A stretch of DNA of 64,000 nt from Oscheius dolichura (lineage: Eukaryota > Nematoda > Chromadorea > Rhabditida > Rhabditidae), in assembly GCA_932521035.1 (NCBI GenBank), contig OW051496.1, positions 9,920,001-9,984,000 of the forward strand, given 5' to 3'. Numbering within the stretch: the stretch's first letter is position 1; each line of letters opens with the position of its first letter. Made by a program: the position numbers and the translations under genes. The notes under the pieces are model-generated. The model ran no database searches, was not told the DNA's origin, and saw nothing but the letters and a program-made list of their open reading frames with translations. Positions 46,477 through 57,202 of this stretch are shown here, piece by piece.

Positions 46477-47567
46477 AGCAAAAGAAAGGGGAGAAGAGAA
46501 GGACCCAAATAGATGGGCGACGTAATTTTACGTGGGATGGGGCACCCACAACGCCTGTCTTCTCTAGCTTCCATTAGATTTCTTTTAATTTAGAAAGTAG
46601 CACAATAAAGACAACCTGGTTGAAGCGAGACGATGAAGCCAGCCGACCAGTGGAAGAGAAGTGGAAGAAGTGACGCGGTTGGCAGACTGTTCTGACCAAC
46701 TTTGACCAGATCAATTTTCGACCGGTAAACTTGTCGAAACTCAAAAGTTGACCAACCAATTCGCTTTTGTTGTTGAATACATGCATATTTTGAGGAAAAT
46801 AAAAAAAACGTATGCCCCACTAACTCGCGGGCAATGGTACGATGTCCCAAGTAATTTAAGTAACCAATTTTTTATCTGTAAAGCTTTACCTATGTAACAA
46901 GTATTTTATTATGTATTTGCCATTAGAAACAGAGTTCCGGGGGGCCCAACTTGCCACAAATTTTTCCAGATCTGTCAAATAGAGAAAGATCACCAGAAGT
47001 TGTGAAAGTTTCTAGTTTGGATTCCATTTATTTTGAGGGGGATAGGAGTAATAATGACATCAGTAATCCCCCCTCCCCCTCCTTATGAAATGGGAAAATG
47101 CAATTTACGGACAAAGAAGAACAGAAATTGCAGAACTTTTTGCTCTCCTCCGTCACTTTCTTTCTGCTATTATTCAGGAGGACAACTTTCTCGTGAGCAG
47201 TTTATACTCTATACTCTCATTAAATAATCACGAATCGCGTATTTGCAAAGATTCCTCATTTCCTGGCCCTGTTTCCTTCCATGATATCTTTTTTCCTGTA
47301 ATGATACCTATAGACTTCCCTTCTTTGTATAGCCCTTGCAAATCCCCTCCACTATATTTTCCATAGGAATAATGGATTTCTGGGAAGTCCTCCTTCCCTT
47401 TGTGTCTGGACAGCTTTCTTGTGGTCTTGTGATTACTTAGGATAATTATCTGGCTGGGGAGACTTCAGGAGCGGAGATCTTCGTCTTAAGGCATCCCACT
47501 ACAAACTTCTTTGTCTCACCACAAGGCTACTGTACTTTCACTACTTTTAACACCTACAAAAAGAGAG

Positions 47568-47716
47568 CTACCGTACATTAGTCTGTTCGGGACCTTTTAG
47601 CCAAACGGCGGCGAAAAATAGAGAGAAATCGAAAATCCCGATCACTTTTGGTCAAAAGGTCCCGCGCGGAAGGGTTTACGACCCGTTACCGTAACCCTAT
47701 TTTTGGAAAGACCTAA
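47568..47716 (-). mobile_element. Hp2 inverted-repeat element, copy e
   Basis: GAGCTACCGTACATTAGTC at the left and GTTACCGTAACCCTATTTTT at the right, with core AAATAGAGAGAAATCGAAAA. The left outer end has been lost. Confidence 0.8.
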
Positions 47717-49442
47717 ACAAAACCCCCCTTGTTCTTTCCCATTTTCCTACCACCCCTTCTCTCTTTTTGGTCATTGGGACACCCAGTATTGGATTACACA
47801 ACCTCCGGAAGGTATTGTCTCTATAAATTCCTCTGATTCATCCAAGAAGCAATGATCGTCAGCACACTTGACTCCTTTTTCCCAGCTGCCGTCATGTGGG
47901 TTCCGATCTCCGCCATCTTTTTCCTTCCTTTCCTAGGTGGGGTCTGAATTTCTGATTCATCCCTTCTGATTCCTTTTGATTCGAGAAGAGGATCCAATTG
48001 GCAATGCACCGGATGAAGAGCCCGGTTTGCAGAAGGCCGGTGGGCGACGGGGCGATTACTGATTCGAGCCAGGAAATAAAAGGACGAGGTCAAATATCCC
48101 TCCGTGCTGGGTGGCGGAGGAATCAACCTAAAGACACACACACAGAGAGGGAGAGAGAGAGGTTGATTTTGCAATCTAGCCATTAATGAAGCTGACGAGT
48201 TTTCGAAATAGAGTAAAGACGGATGAGGCGGAAAGGGCGGAGGCAGGGAATCTGGCTCTGCTTCACTCAAAACAACATTGTCATTCATACAATTGAGAGA
48301 GCAACCTTCTTTTATGTCTGTTTGTCCATTTCAGCGGAAATATGCTCACAACAGTATGTTTTAAACATAGAAACAGCTCCGCATTGTTTTCAAGGTTACT
48401 GTAGACGTGTATTGGCGGCTGCAGTCTTTTAAAACTGCCCAAAAAGGGTACTGTAGTCTATTTTATAGTGCAGATTTCACTGTGACCATTATTTTGAGTC
48501 CAAATTTGCGTAGAATCCTCATTTTTGGTGAAAACAGGACCTAAATCTTTCCCACACTGTAATTCTGCTCATTTTTCCTTACTCACCTTTTCCTGGTCTT
48601 TTATCCCCATTCTTTGGGGTTAGTTCGCTTCTAGGTCTCTCTAATTAGAGCCAGTCCAATTATGGAAGCACTGATTTATGATCCAAGAGTTCAGGAAATT
48701 GTGAGATCCTTTTCCAGGGTAGCTCAAAGCTGGAAGATTACCTAGACTCTATTTGATCTTGAGAAGAGCTACCTCCGTTCTCTGGACCGCCGGCTCCGGG
48801 GCGGAGAAGTTCAAAAACTAAAATACGTTGTGGTTTAAGCCAATCCCTACCTTATTCTGCGTCTATTAATTTGGGGAATTTAGGTTCAAAAAGGCTCAAA
48901 AAACGGCAGTTCCATCAGCTGAAGAGACCCGTTCTGGTGAGGGTGGTAATTGCGGGTCTCCAATTCAATTTAGTTTTTTAAAACTAGGTCTCCGGGACCC
49001 AATAAACCCGCCATTCCTCGGAAATAGTTTTAATGACGTGTGGAACCAACAGGCCGGAAGGTTTAAAGAACTCTTGTGTCAAGTTCAGGGGGCCTATTCT
49101 GGGGCGGGGGGAGAGGGAGGCGTCGGATTCCCGAACCCCATCGCTGTCTCAGAATAGGACGATCTTTTCAGCCCTGACCTGATCCCCTCAAAGAAGTGAA
49201 TTTCCGAACCTCTACTCCGCATCAGGGAGGGGTCTTCCTCCTCCCTGCCCCCCGCCCACCTCCAAATAAGCCCGGAGGGTGTGGCCAGAAGTCCGAGAGC
49301 TCGCCGTCCAGTCTCTCCCCCTCCCGCTCTTAAAATCCACCGCCACAATTATCTCTACCCCCTTCTTGCAAATTGTTTATTTTGACGTCAACTGCTCTAT
49401 TGTGTTGCATTTTTTCTGGATTGAATGTCGGAATGTTGCAGA

Positions 49443-50330
49443 ATGTACCTGCGCCTGCTGCTTCTCTGCTTGTTGGCAGTCGTCTTCGGCTCAGCTCAGC
49501 TGACAAGCGAGAAAAGGAGGGTCGGATTGAGATACATGGCTGCGGAGGAAGAGGAGACGCCTTACAAGTGAGTACCGAAAAGTTTTTCCAAAAATTCGAC
49601 GGGGGCCTACCATACAAAGGAGGCGCAAAAAATAGGTACCGTAACGGGTCGCAGAACCTTCCGCGCTAGACCCTTTGAGCAAAAGGGTTCGAGATTTTCG
49701 ATTTCTCTCGATTTTTCTTCGCTGTTTGGCCAAAAGGAGAGACAAATATACAGTAACCCTATTTTTTGGAGAAAGACTAGCTCTTATTGGGACAGAATGC
49801 TTCTGTGGAAATTCGGGGCTCGGTCCTCGATAGTTCGATCCCCTGCACCCGTAAAGTCTCGGCAAGCCAAACATTTTGTAACAGTTTTGACTAAAGGTGA
49901 TTCTCCTGCCGAGACTTTACGGGTGCGGGGATCGGACTTTCGAGGGCTGAGCCACCATTCGGGGCGTTTATCAAGATCGGCCCAACTTTTGACCTCTATC
50001 TCGAATATCCCCCCGAAATGTGTTTTCATCGCCCCGATCCTTTTCTTTGGATCCGCCGTGATTCAATTTCACTCTTTGACTCGTCGCCCCCTGTCAGTCA
50101 AAAGCCATTCACATGGCACACAAAGAAAACAAGAGGAAATGCCATCAATTTGCATCCGTTCCTCCCCAAGGAAAACAACTAAATTATTCAAATATTCCCT
50201 TTGTTTTACTAGAGTTCTTCTTTCCAGCTACGGAGCACGAAATGGCCAGCGGGATGCTTTGACCCTCCGTCTTCGTGGGAGGTACGGCAAGAGGGCTGAT
50301 TCCGGGTTCCGAAGTCGGTTTGACTATTAA
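49443..50330 (+). CDS. Neuropeptide precursor with a 35-residue RY-amide (NPY/NPF-like)
   Basis: Two exons (49443-49567 and 50228-50330) give 75 aa. A signal peptide (MYLRLLLLCLLAVVFGSA) is followed by a KRR cleavage site at 24-26. The stretch 27-61 then ends in LRLRGRY just before the amidation and cleavage signal GKR (62-64). An 11-residue tail follows (ADSGFRSRFDY). The predicted product is a 35-residue C-terminally amidated peptide. That length and the R-x-R-Y-amide end fit the neuropeptide Y/F group, although the conserved N-terminal prolines of NPY are absent. A short RY-amide cut after Arg50 is the other reading. The start lies two bases behind a TTGCAG acceptor. An AATAAA signal follows the stop by about 35 bp. 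The single intron carries one Hp2 and one Hp1 copy. Confidence 0.8.
49625..49780 (+). mobile_element. Hp2 inverted-repeat element, copy f
   Basis: AATAGGTACCGTAACGGGTC at the left and ACAGTAACCCTATTTTTTGG at the right, with GATTTCTCTCGATTTTTCTT in plus order. It lies in the neuropeptide gene intron, 40 bp before an Hp1 copy. Confidence 0.84.
49820..49954 (-). mobile_element. Hp1 inverted-repeat element, copy 11
   Basis: CTCGGTCCTCGATAGTTCG at the left and GGACTTTCGAGGGCTGAGCC at the right, with a shortened reverse-order spacer. The 8 bp ATTCGGGG occurs directly before the element and a few bases after it, a possible target-site duplication. Confidence 0.87.
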
Positions 50331-50363
50331 TATGGATCCAGCGTTGTATATGTTCAGAGAGCT

Positions 50364-50370
50364 TAATAAA
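50364..50370 (+). promoter_or_regulatory. Polyadenylation signal of the neuropeptide gene
   Basis: AATAAA lies about 35 bp behind the stop codon, which is a normal distance for a short nematode 3' UTR. Confidence 0.6.
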
Positions 50371-51435
50371 GGGTAACTTGTTATTGTCTATAAAGTTTTT
50401 TCCCCGTTACATTTGAAATATTATTTACTGGCGGGGGCAGAAGGGGTGCTCTCACCCACCTACGTTATTATTCTTTTCAGCATCATTATTTGTTATCATC
50501 ATTCATTTCCGGAAGAGAGGGTGGGAGTCATCTTTTTTTATTTGAAGCTAGAAAAAACAAGACAAATAGAAAATGAACAAATTTTGCGTGGGAGATGATC
50601 AAGTTCGAATACTTGACGTTTTTCAGCTCTTGTAAGTCTGGAAGAGGAACTTCCAAAAACGAACGAAGGAAGTTTCTGCATACTTTTGTTTCGGCGTTTT
50701 CAACTAGGAAAGATCATGGAAACGTTTTGGTATATCATTTTCTACCACTTGAAGGCAGAAATTATCGAGGGATCCTGATTTCACGTGCCGGTCGTCGATA
50801 GTCCGATCCTCCGCACCCGTAAAATCTCGGCATGACAAAACTGTAAAAGCGTCACAGTTTGGTAACTGTTTTGAATAAAGGCGATCGTCCCGCCGAGACT
50901 TTACGGGTGCCGGGGAGCGGACTATCGAGGGCGAACTGATTTCACTAGGCAAACGCGACCCATTTAATTTTCGACCTCCCATTTATCCAAATTAAAGAAA
51001 CAAATTTTATAAAATAGCAGGTCTTGTAGAGAAAATTCTGGGCTACATTTTGATAGTAAACATTCAGTTCGGTTCAGTTCAGTTCGTTCAGAAAAATGAC
51101 ATAAATTGTTGAATTATTCGCCGTTCGAGGTTATTTCTGTTCTAAATCTCGCTCAATGGAGTTTTTAATCTAGAAAACAGGGAAAATCAAAGACAGAAGG
51201 AGAGAAACAAGACATTTATGACGGGATATAGTGTATGTAAAATATGGAGAAGAAAAAGCAAAACAGTGGAAAGAATATCAGCGGAAGGGTCGACTCTTCT
51301 GTCGCGAAATGGTATCCTCTTGTACTTGTCGGCGGATATGTCTCTGCCGTATATACAACTGAAACGTGACTTTTTTTATAGTATCCATATAGTAAAAATA
51401 TAAAATAAAGGGTACAAGGAGTGCTTCTAACATGC
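50371..51435. other. Intergenic stretch between converging genes
   Basis: It contains Hp1 copy 12 and the 3' ends of the neuropeptide gene (+) and the potassium channel gene (-). I see no other gene. Confidence 0.5.
50789..50934 (-). mobile_element. Hp1 inverted-repeat element, copy 12
   Basis: CGGTCGTCGATAGTCCGATC at the left and GGACTATCGAGGGCG at the right, with reverse-order spacer CGTCACAGTTTGGTAACTG. Confidence 0.87.
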
Positions 51436-54319
51436 CTAAACGTCGTCCTCCTTGAGAACTGTGGTATTGATGACGGGCTTGTCTTCATCGTGTCCGACTT
51501 CCGTCACCTTCTCGATTTTGAAGCCTCTATGCGGTCGAATTGGCGCCTCAGGAGCCTCTTCTACATATTCATATTCATCTATAGGATGGCTGGTGCTTGG
51601 CAGGATAAATTGCTGTTGCTGGGGAGGAGGAGGAGGAGCAAGAACAGGGTCGTCGAAGGGATTCTTCTTGGGGAGGAAGGGGCTCTCCAGTCCGGTTGGT
51701 CGTGGCGGCCTTCTCCTATCCAGTTCATTATTCAACTCCAATTTGAGAATCTCCTCCTTGATCAGGTTCTAAAAACGTGCAAATCGTGCTGAACTAAACC
51801 ATTCCACAAAAATTGACAATTATAGGCTTTCCCAAAAGTAGGGTTACCGTAACGGGTCGCAAAACCGTCCGCGCTGGACGTTTTGAGTAAAAGTGATCGA
51901 GAATTTCGATTTCTCTCGATTTTTCTGGTCCCGAAGAGACAAATGTACGGTAGTCCTATTTTTGGAAGGAACTATATCGAAAATTTACCTCAAGAAGGCT
52001 CTGATCCGTCTGAACCGCTTTATTCTTCCTGTTTGCCTTCTGCTGGGCCGAGGCTTCCAATTGTTTCCTTGACGCCGCCGGCATGACCTTGAAGAGGAGC
52101 CGTTCCTTCAGCGGCATTCGGGCAATCACCGCGTCTATCGCCCGTTTATTCGACTCTAAAAGGTCCTATAGGGAAAATACGGCCCATGGGATACCATCAA
52201 CTTGTGACTGAGTGACTGTCGGGTCAATCTTTCCCTCCTGAGCGTCACTGATTCTTCTCATATCCGCTTCACTAATTTCTCCTTCGTCTGCTGCCTCAGC
52301 CAAGGCGTTCATGTATTCCCGGTCGATGTTATCTTGCATTCCCTAAAACTTATCCATTTAAAGTGGGAATCAACAAGAGAGAGGGGATCGAATTACCACA
52401 AATGGTAAGGAACACGTGATATTTGAGAGTCCGAGGTTAAAAAGAGAGTGATGGCATTTGGATAAACACGTTTTGGACTTTTGAAGGTCTGGGAGTTTGA
52501 CTCACCGTGGCCAGGGCCTCGATCTGCTGTTGGATGAGGTTAAGAACAGTGGAGACTAGAGCCAAGCCAATGAAGAGAAGAAAAGCGAAGAGGATGAAGC
52601 CCCTCTCGTCTGGGACGATATCCCCGAAACCGATAGTGGTGAAGGAAATTAAAGTAAAGTAGAGCGAGGTTCCTTAAACGATGTATTTATATCCGGAAGA
52701 AGGAAGGGGGCAGAGAGACAAATGCTAGGAGCCGGCGCATGTCGCCTACCCTCCAGGGACCGAAAATTTGTCAACTTCAAGGAAATCTTTTTTGCTTTTT
52801 CGACAGATGAGTTTACGAATCAGCGGGATCAGTTACATTTTGGTTTTTGAAACATTAAAATATGGAAAATAATCTTGGATCAGGTTTTACGGTAAAGTGA
52901 GTACAGCAAGGCTTGGTTCTCTATATATAAGACCATCTTCGATTTATGCAAAACCGTTTCTCGCCAAAATCACTGATTCAAATATGATTACAAGCGGTAA
53001 AACCTACCGTAATCCCAATCTTCGGTCCATGCCCAAATACCAGCGCAGAAAAGAATCCAAAGAACGGCGAGGAAGGCCAGAAAACTAATAGGGAAGGACA
53101 ACAGCTCATTTGTCTCGTCTTCTTCCTAAATTTGAATTCAAAATATCTCTCTTAAAAAATAGTTACAGTAGTCTTCTTGACTTGGGATTCTTCCATCCCG
53201 ACCGCATCGCTGACTTTCTTCTGCAGATCCTTGCTAAAACAGCCACAAGTGTGGAGAGCTATTCTCCAGAAGAATTTACAAATCCTCGCGAAGACCAGAC
53301 CTTAATTATACCTTTAAAATAGAGGAAACGGGTCCTACCAAGATAATAAAGACAGATCAAGGTGAGGGGAATTCCCAGGAAGGAATACAGAATGGTGAAT
53401 ATCCGCCCTCCAGCGGTGACGGGGTAAATGCTACCGTATCCAATTGTCGTATAAACTGTACAGGCATAGAACATCGCTCCCCAGAAGGTCCATTTCTGCT
53501 GGGCTTCTACGTCAACCTTAATTTTTTATAGGGATTACTGTAAAAAAGGGGATGGCGTACCGGCTCGACTCCTATTTTCTCTGTATATAGTAGTAATGTC
53601 TTGACTGTGTGGTTATATTTTATATATGACGGCGTTATATTTCTAATATTATTCAATTGAATGACGGTATCCTAAAGAACAATGATATATAGATTGATGG
53701 ATTGCTATATATAGTATATTTCCAACGGATATTCCACGGATTCAAATTTGGCGGCGCGTCTCCACTACGGCTTGAAAGCTTCCTGGTCTCGCAGCGGAGA
53801 GCGTTTTCCGAGGAACAACCGCAGTGTATAGTTCTTTTTCAAAAAATAGGGTTACCGTAACGGGTGGCAAAACCTTTGTGGGACCTTTTGAGCAAAAATG
53901 ATCGGAATTTTCGATTTCTCTCCATTTTTCTTCCCCGTTTGTCCAAAAAGGTCCCGAAGAGACAAGTGTACGGTTATTTTTTTTGGAAAAATACTACAGA
54001 TGGATGGATTACTGTGTAATTGATTCTCATGAAAGGTACTAAAGATCCGACCTACCTCTACTAATTTGGCTCTATCCTTTTTCAACTGCTCTAATGTATA
54101 GATCTCGTTCGGCGATTCTAATTCCATAAATATAAAGGCACCAATAATCGTGAATATGACTAAAATTAGAAGGGGCCATAGTCCTGAAAAAAAAGTTTTC
54201 GAGGAGGTCTTTTGATTCTATGCCACCAGACGGCTAAAAAAAGAGAGAGACTTACCTTTGGTTCCTTTCCCAAGTTCTTGAAACAGCGCACGCAAACTGC
54301 GCGCCACTGGAGCCGACAT
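51436..54319 (-). CDS. TWK-type two-pore-domain potassium channel
   Basis: This is a background (leak) K+ channel subunit of the plasma membrane that works as a dimer. My ten-exon model is 54256-54319, 54056-54183, 53561-53671, 53339-53516, 53167-53258, 53008-53125, 52506-52672, 52202-52342, 51989-52165 and 51436-51768. It gives 502 aa in phase throughout. Membrane segment 1 ([19 protein letters not shown]) starts at residue 23. The first pore loop carries TIGYGS (125-130) and the second TIGFGD (243-248). The extracellular loop has NIT and NHT glycosylation sites. The cytoplasmic tail is long and ends in a Pro/Gln-rich part ([11 protein letters not shown]) and an acidic end. The start follows a TTTTTTCAG site. 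The acceptor of exon 5 (GAATAG) is weak, and residues 161-170 may differ. Hp2 copies lie in two introns. Confidence 0.9.
51820..51976 (+). mobile_element. Hp2 inverted-repeat element, copy g
   Basis: TATAGGCTTTCCCAAAAGTA and GGGTTACCGTAACGGG at the left, TGTACGGTAGTCCTATTTTT at the right. It fills most of the last intron of the potassium channel gene. Confidence 0.85.
53826..53998 (+). mobile_element. Hp2 inverted-repeat element, copy h
   Basis: TATAGTTCTTTTTCAAAAAA and TAGGGTTACCGTAACGGG at the left. The right arm GTGTACGGTTATTTTTTTTG is damaged. It lies in the second intron of the potassium channel gene. Confidence 0.83.
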
Positions 54320-55490
54320 CGGCGGCTCTGAAAAAAGAAGATGATGCGTTTTTTATTGAAGCAGGGAAAATTTGCAGAAGATAACGAGCAGGTGACCAAG
54401 CTTTGAAGTGGGCCTGCGACTCCCTGCTGTGACAAATTGGAGCCACGCGAGAGGGAGAAGGTGCGGATAAAAAGGGAAAGACGGATACACAAATAAGAGA
54501 ACATTAGGCGTCACTTTTTGAACATCTGGGTACTGCGGGGAGAATAGAATATTTTCAGTCAAAGTATGGAAGAAATGGAGACGGAGAGAGAGTGTAGTAC
54601 GCGTAAATTTGACACGCATCACCGGCGATGGGGAGCATTTCCGGAATTTTGGGAAGCTGCCGTTAAAATTCGGCTAAATAGGGGACTGGGCGTTCTAGAG
54701 GACATCAAAGTAATGATAAAATCATTTTTGCAAAAGCTTGAAACAAAAAAAATGAGAGTTTGCCGAATTACTTCTTTTAGAACCGCGCCAATCCAAAAAT
54801 TCATTTGAAAACCGAAACTTGGCGCTCATTTATGGCTTTCAATACTTTCAGAAATTCCCAAAAGAAATTACCCCCATTTTGCTAGGGTTCTAGGAGACAT
54901 TTCTAGTTTTTTTTTTGGTAAAATGGGCTTCGAAAGTCTCCAGGGGTCTATCAGATCGGAAAATGAGATGGGAATAGAGGTTAGGGTCGGGAGATGACAA
55001 GACAAGGAGAAGGTGGGTTAGGGCTATAAAATAGTGTGTCAGTGTGAAGCCAGTCATATAATTAGAAGAAAAGAAGAAAAGGCACCTTCCGGCCGGTGTA
55101 ATGGCCGATTGCCTCAAATTCATCCAGACAGTTGGCAGCCAGCCTCACCTGCAGTGGCACGAGCAATGAAAAGAAAGAATTACACGGGGAGCACTACGAC
55201 GGGGTGTAATCCCTCTTTTTCTTAAGAATAATAATGCATCTTAAGGAGGGAACACAGCCCATTTCAGCCGGAAATAGAGGAAAACGTAGAGATTTCGGAG
55301 CAGAGAGGAACAGGTATTTGCGTGGGGTTCTTTGAACAAATGGCAAAAGGTCTGGAAGGAAAGAGATGAGACAACTGACGCCTCGAGGACCTAGAGACAT
55401 TTTCTGCTCCGTGGCCCCTTCGCCCTCTTTTCCAGGTGCTTTTACACCTTGAACGGGAAGAGGAGATATCCGGATCGGATCGGATCGACT

Positions 55491-55613
55491 CGGTCCTCGA
55501 CTGTCCGCTCCACTGCACCCGTAAAATCTCGGCAGGTGGATCATTTTCATTCAAAACAGCTACAAAACTGTGACACCTTTATATTTTTGTCCTGCCGAGA
55601 TTTTACGGGTGCA
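55491..55613 (+). mobile_element. Hp1 inverted-repeat element, copy 13
   Basis: The left end is full (CGGTCCTCGACTGTCCGCTC). The right arm stops after GATTTTACGGGTGCA, so the right outer end is lost. Confidence 0.82.
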
Positions 55614-55715
55614 TAACCCAGAAAAACAAGCCGAAACGCCCAAAGAGCAAATTTTAGATCCGCAAACTATTCTAGAAAAATTGAAACAATAAAGGGGAGC
55701 ACGGCCAGTTAACGC

Positions 55716-55780
55716 AAAAATTGGGAGGCGAACACGTATTCACTCCAAAAAAATTGGGAGGCGAACGCGCACTCCATTGG
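55716..55780 (+). repeat. Short direct repeat
   Basis: AAATTGGGAGGCGAAC occurs twice, about 35 bp apart, each copy followed by an ACTCCA-type sequence. A further short tandem (GAGACGCGAAC twice) lies about 50 bp on. Confidence 0.55.
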
Positions 55781-56426
55781 AGAAAGAGCGCGTGATGCGC
55801 GCACCCAAAAGGGGTTGGAAGAGACGCGAACGAGACGCGAACGAGAAAGAGAAAAGAACAGACCGTTCCCTTCTTCTTCTGCAAGTAAGAAAAGGTGATG
55901 ATGATGGCTATCCTAGACTTTTCGCCGGTATATATACCAAAAAAAGCCCCAGCTGGGTAACTATACATACGATTAAACCAGGTATCCGCCTGTAAAATCG
56001 CCTTATAGCACGGCTTTAACTAGAAAATTAACCGTCGTCGCTTGGGCGGGAATCCAAAAAAAGCTAGTAAATCGCATTTTCCGGAGAAGAGCCTTTGCAC
56101 TTTTTCGGTGCAATAGCCCCGATATATCCATTACAGTATGCCCAGGATTTAGGATATTGCCCCTAAAGAGCGCAAAGGCAGCACACGGGTCATGCTCCCC
56201 GTTTTTGGCCGGTTTTTATTATATTTGCCACTATTATTGCTACTATTTATTGCGCGAATTTGTCTACTATCAGGAAGTGGCCGGAGACGTGGAGGATAGC
56301 AACAGAAGAGGAACAGGAGGAGCCGAATCAGCAGGAGCCGGGACTTCAGCAGGTACAGCGAATCTTCTTGGCCAGTTGCCTCTTTTGTACATTAGGTCCA
56401 CGGCTTCAAAAGCGCTTTTCTGGGGG

Positions 56427-56477
56427 GCGACATTAGGTCCACCAAGTGCGACAATAGGTACATGGACCTAATGTCGC
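56427..56477. repeat. Palindrome with 15-bp perfect arms
   Basis: GCGACATTAGGTCCA and TGGACCTAATGTCGC are exact complements around a 21-bp loop. A third partial copy of the arm (ACATTAGGTCCA) lies at 56389-56400. Confidence 0.65.
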
Positions 56478-57015
56478 GCGTCCCCGGAAAGTTATGGTCA
56501 AAAAATCAAGTTTTATTCCCTTTATAAGGATAAAAAATACACGTTTTCAAAGTAAAGGAAGAGATCACGATTGAGAGAAAGCAAGAGATAGAGAGGGCCC
56601 GTAGAATTCCGTCGACATCAGACTTCGACACTATCGTTTCGGATGCTTTGACATCGTTCGCTTACACTGAAAAGAAAAACGATTAGACTGAAAGATACCG
56701 CCAGGAATATTTGGCTTTAATAGACGCTTAATAACCGGATTATATAGCCCCGGGAGGGGCGGTGGAATGTGCAGGTGTTTTGGCTCCAGGCTGACTGGCT
56801 TTGACTGATTGCCACTGGAGAAGCCACAGGATTGAAGATCACGCAAAAAAAAGAGCAAAAACAACACTCCAGCCCATTTTTCCCTTTATTTTGAATCCTC
56901 TTGTTTTTCTTGGATTACTGTACTTTCCCTTTTAATTTTGCACATACACGAGCAAACGCTCGGGCGCGTCGCGTTGCATAACTATCCTCGAAGTTTGTGG
57001 GGCCACAGATTTTTT

Positions 57016-57134
57016 GTCGGAGCAACTGAGATCTGCGTGGGGCTCATTAGAATCGCCTTGATGTGCTCTCCAAGATAGCCTTTGAATTTTTGAAATTGGC
57101 CAAGAAATACCCGAGATACGGGCACAAACACCCG
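57016..57134 (-). repeat. Dispersed repeat, copy B of a pair
   Basis: Similar to 5239-5354 over about 115 bp with the same core CCAAGAAATACCCGAGATAC. It begins about 70 bp behind the stop codon of the receptor gene. Confidence 0.6.
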
Positions 57135-57202
57135 ACACTCCCGTCTACGCCGAAAATAGAACGCCCCCGAAATGGGGCGCCCCTTTTGCTCCTTAGAATA
57201 AC

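Larger units (their letters stand above)
44673..49442. other. Intergenic stretch with weak small-gene candidates
   Basis: Apart from the two candidates at 46029-46205 and 46276-46476, the tandem duplication at 45555-45766 and Hp2 copy e, I see no supported gene in these 4.8 kb. Overlapping open frames at 45252-45612 start inside the duplication and lack an ATG in the better frame. Confidence 0.45.
54320..57202. other. Intergenic stretch with repeats
   Basis: It holds Hp1 copy 13, a direct repeat near 55716-55780, a palindrome at 56427-56477 and the dispersed repeat at 57016-57134. A plus-strand frame at about 56154-56290 encodes a leucine-rich hydrophobic stretch (LLYLPLLLLLFIARICLL) but has no start or clean splice context. 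I see no supported gene. Confidence 0.45.

Noticed and set aside
55090..55150. Possible upstream exon of the potassium channel (RLAANCLDEFEAIGHYTGRK)
   Set aside because: It has good borders, but its phase does not join the next channel exon in the coding frame. It may be UTR or another gene.
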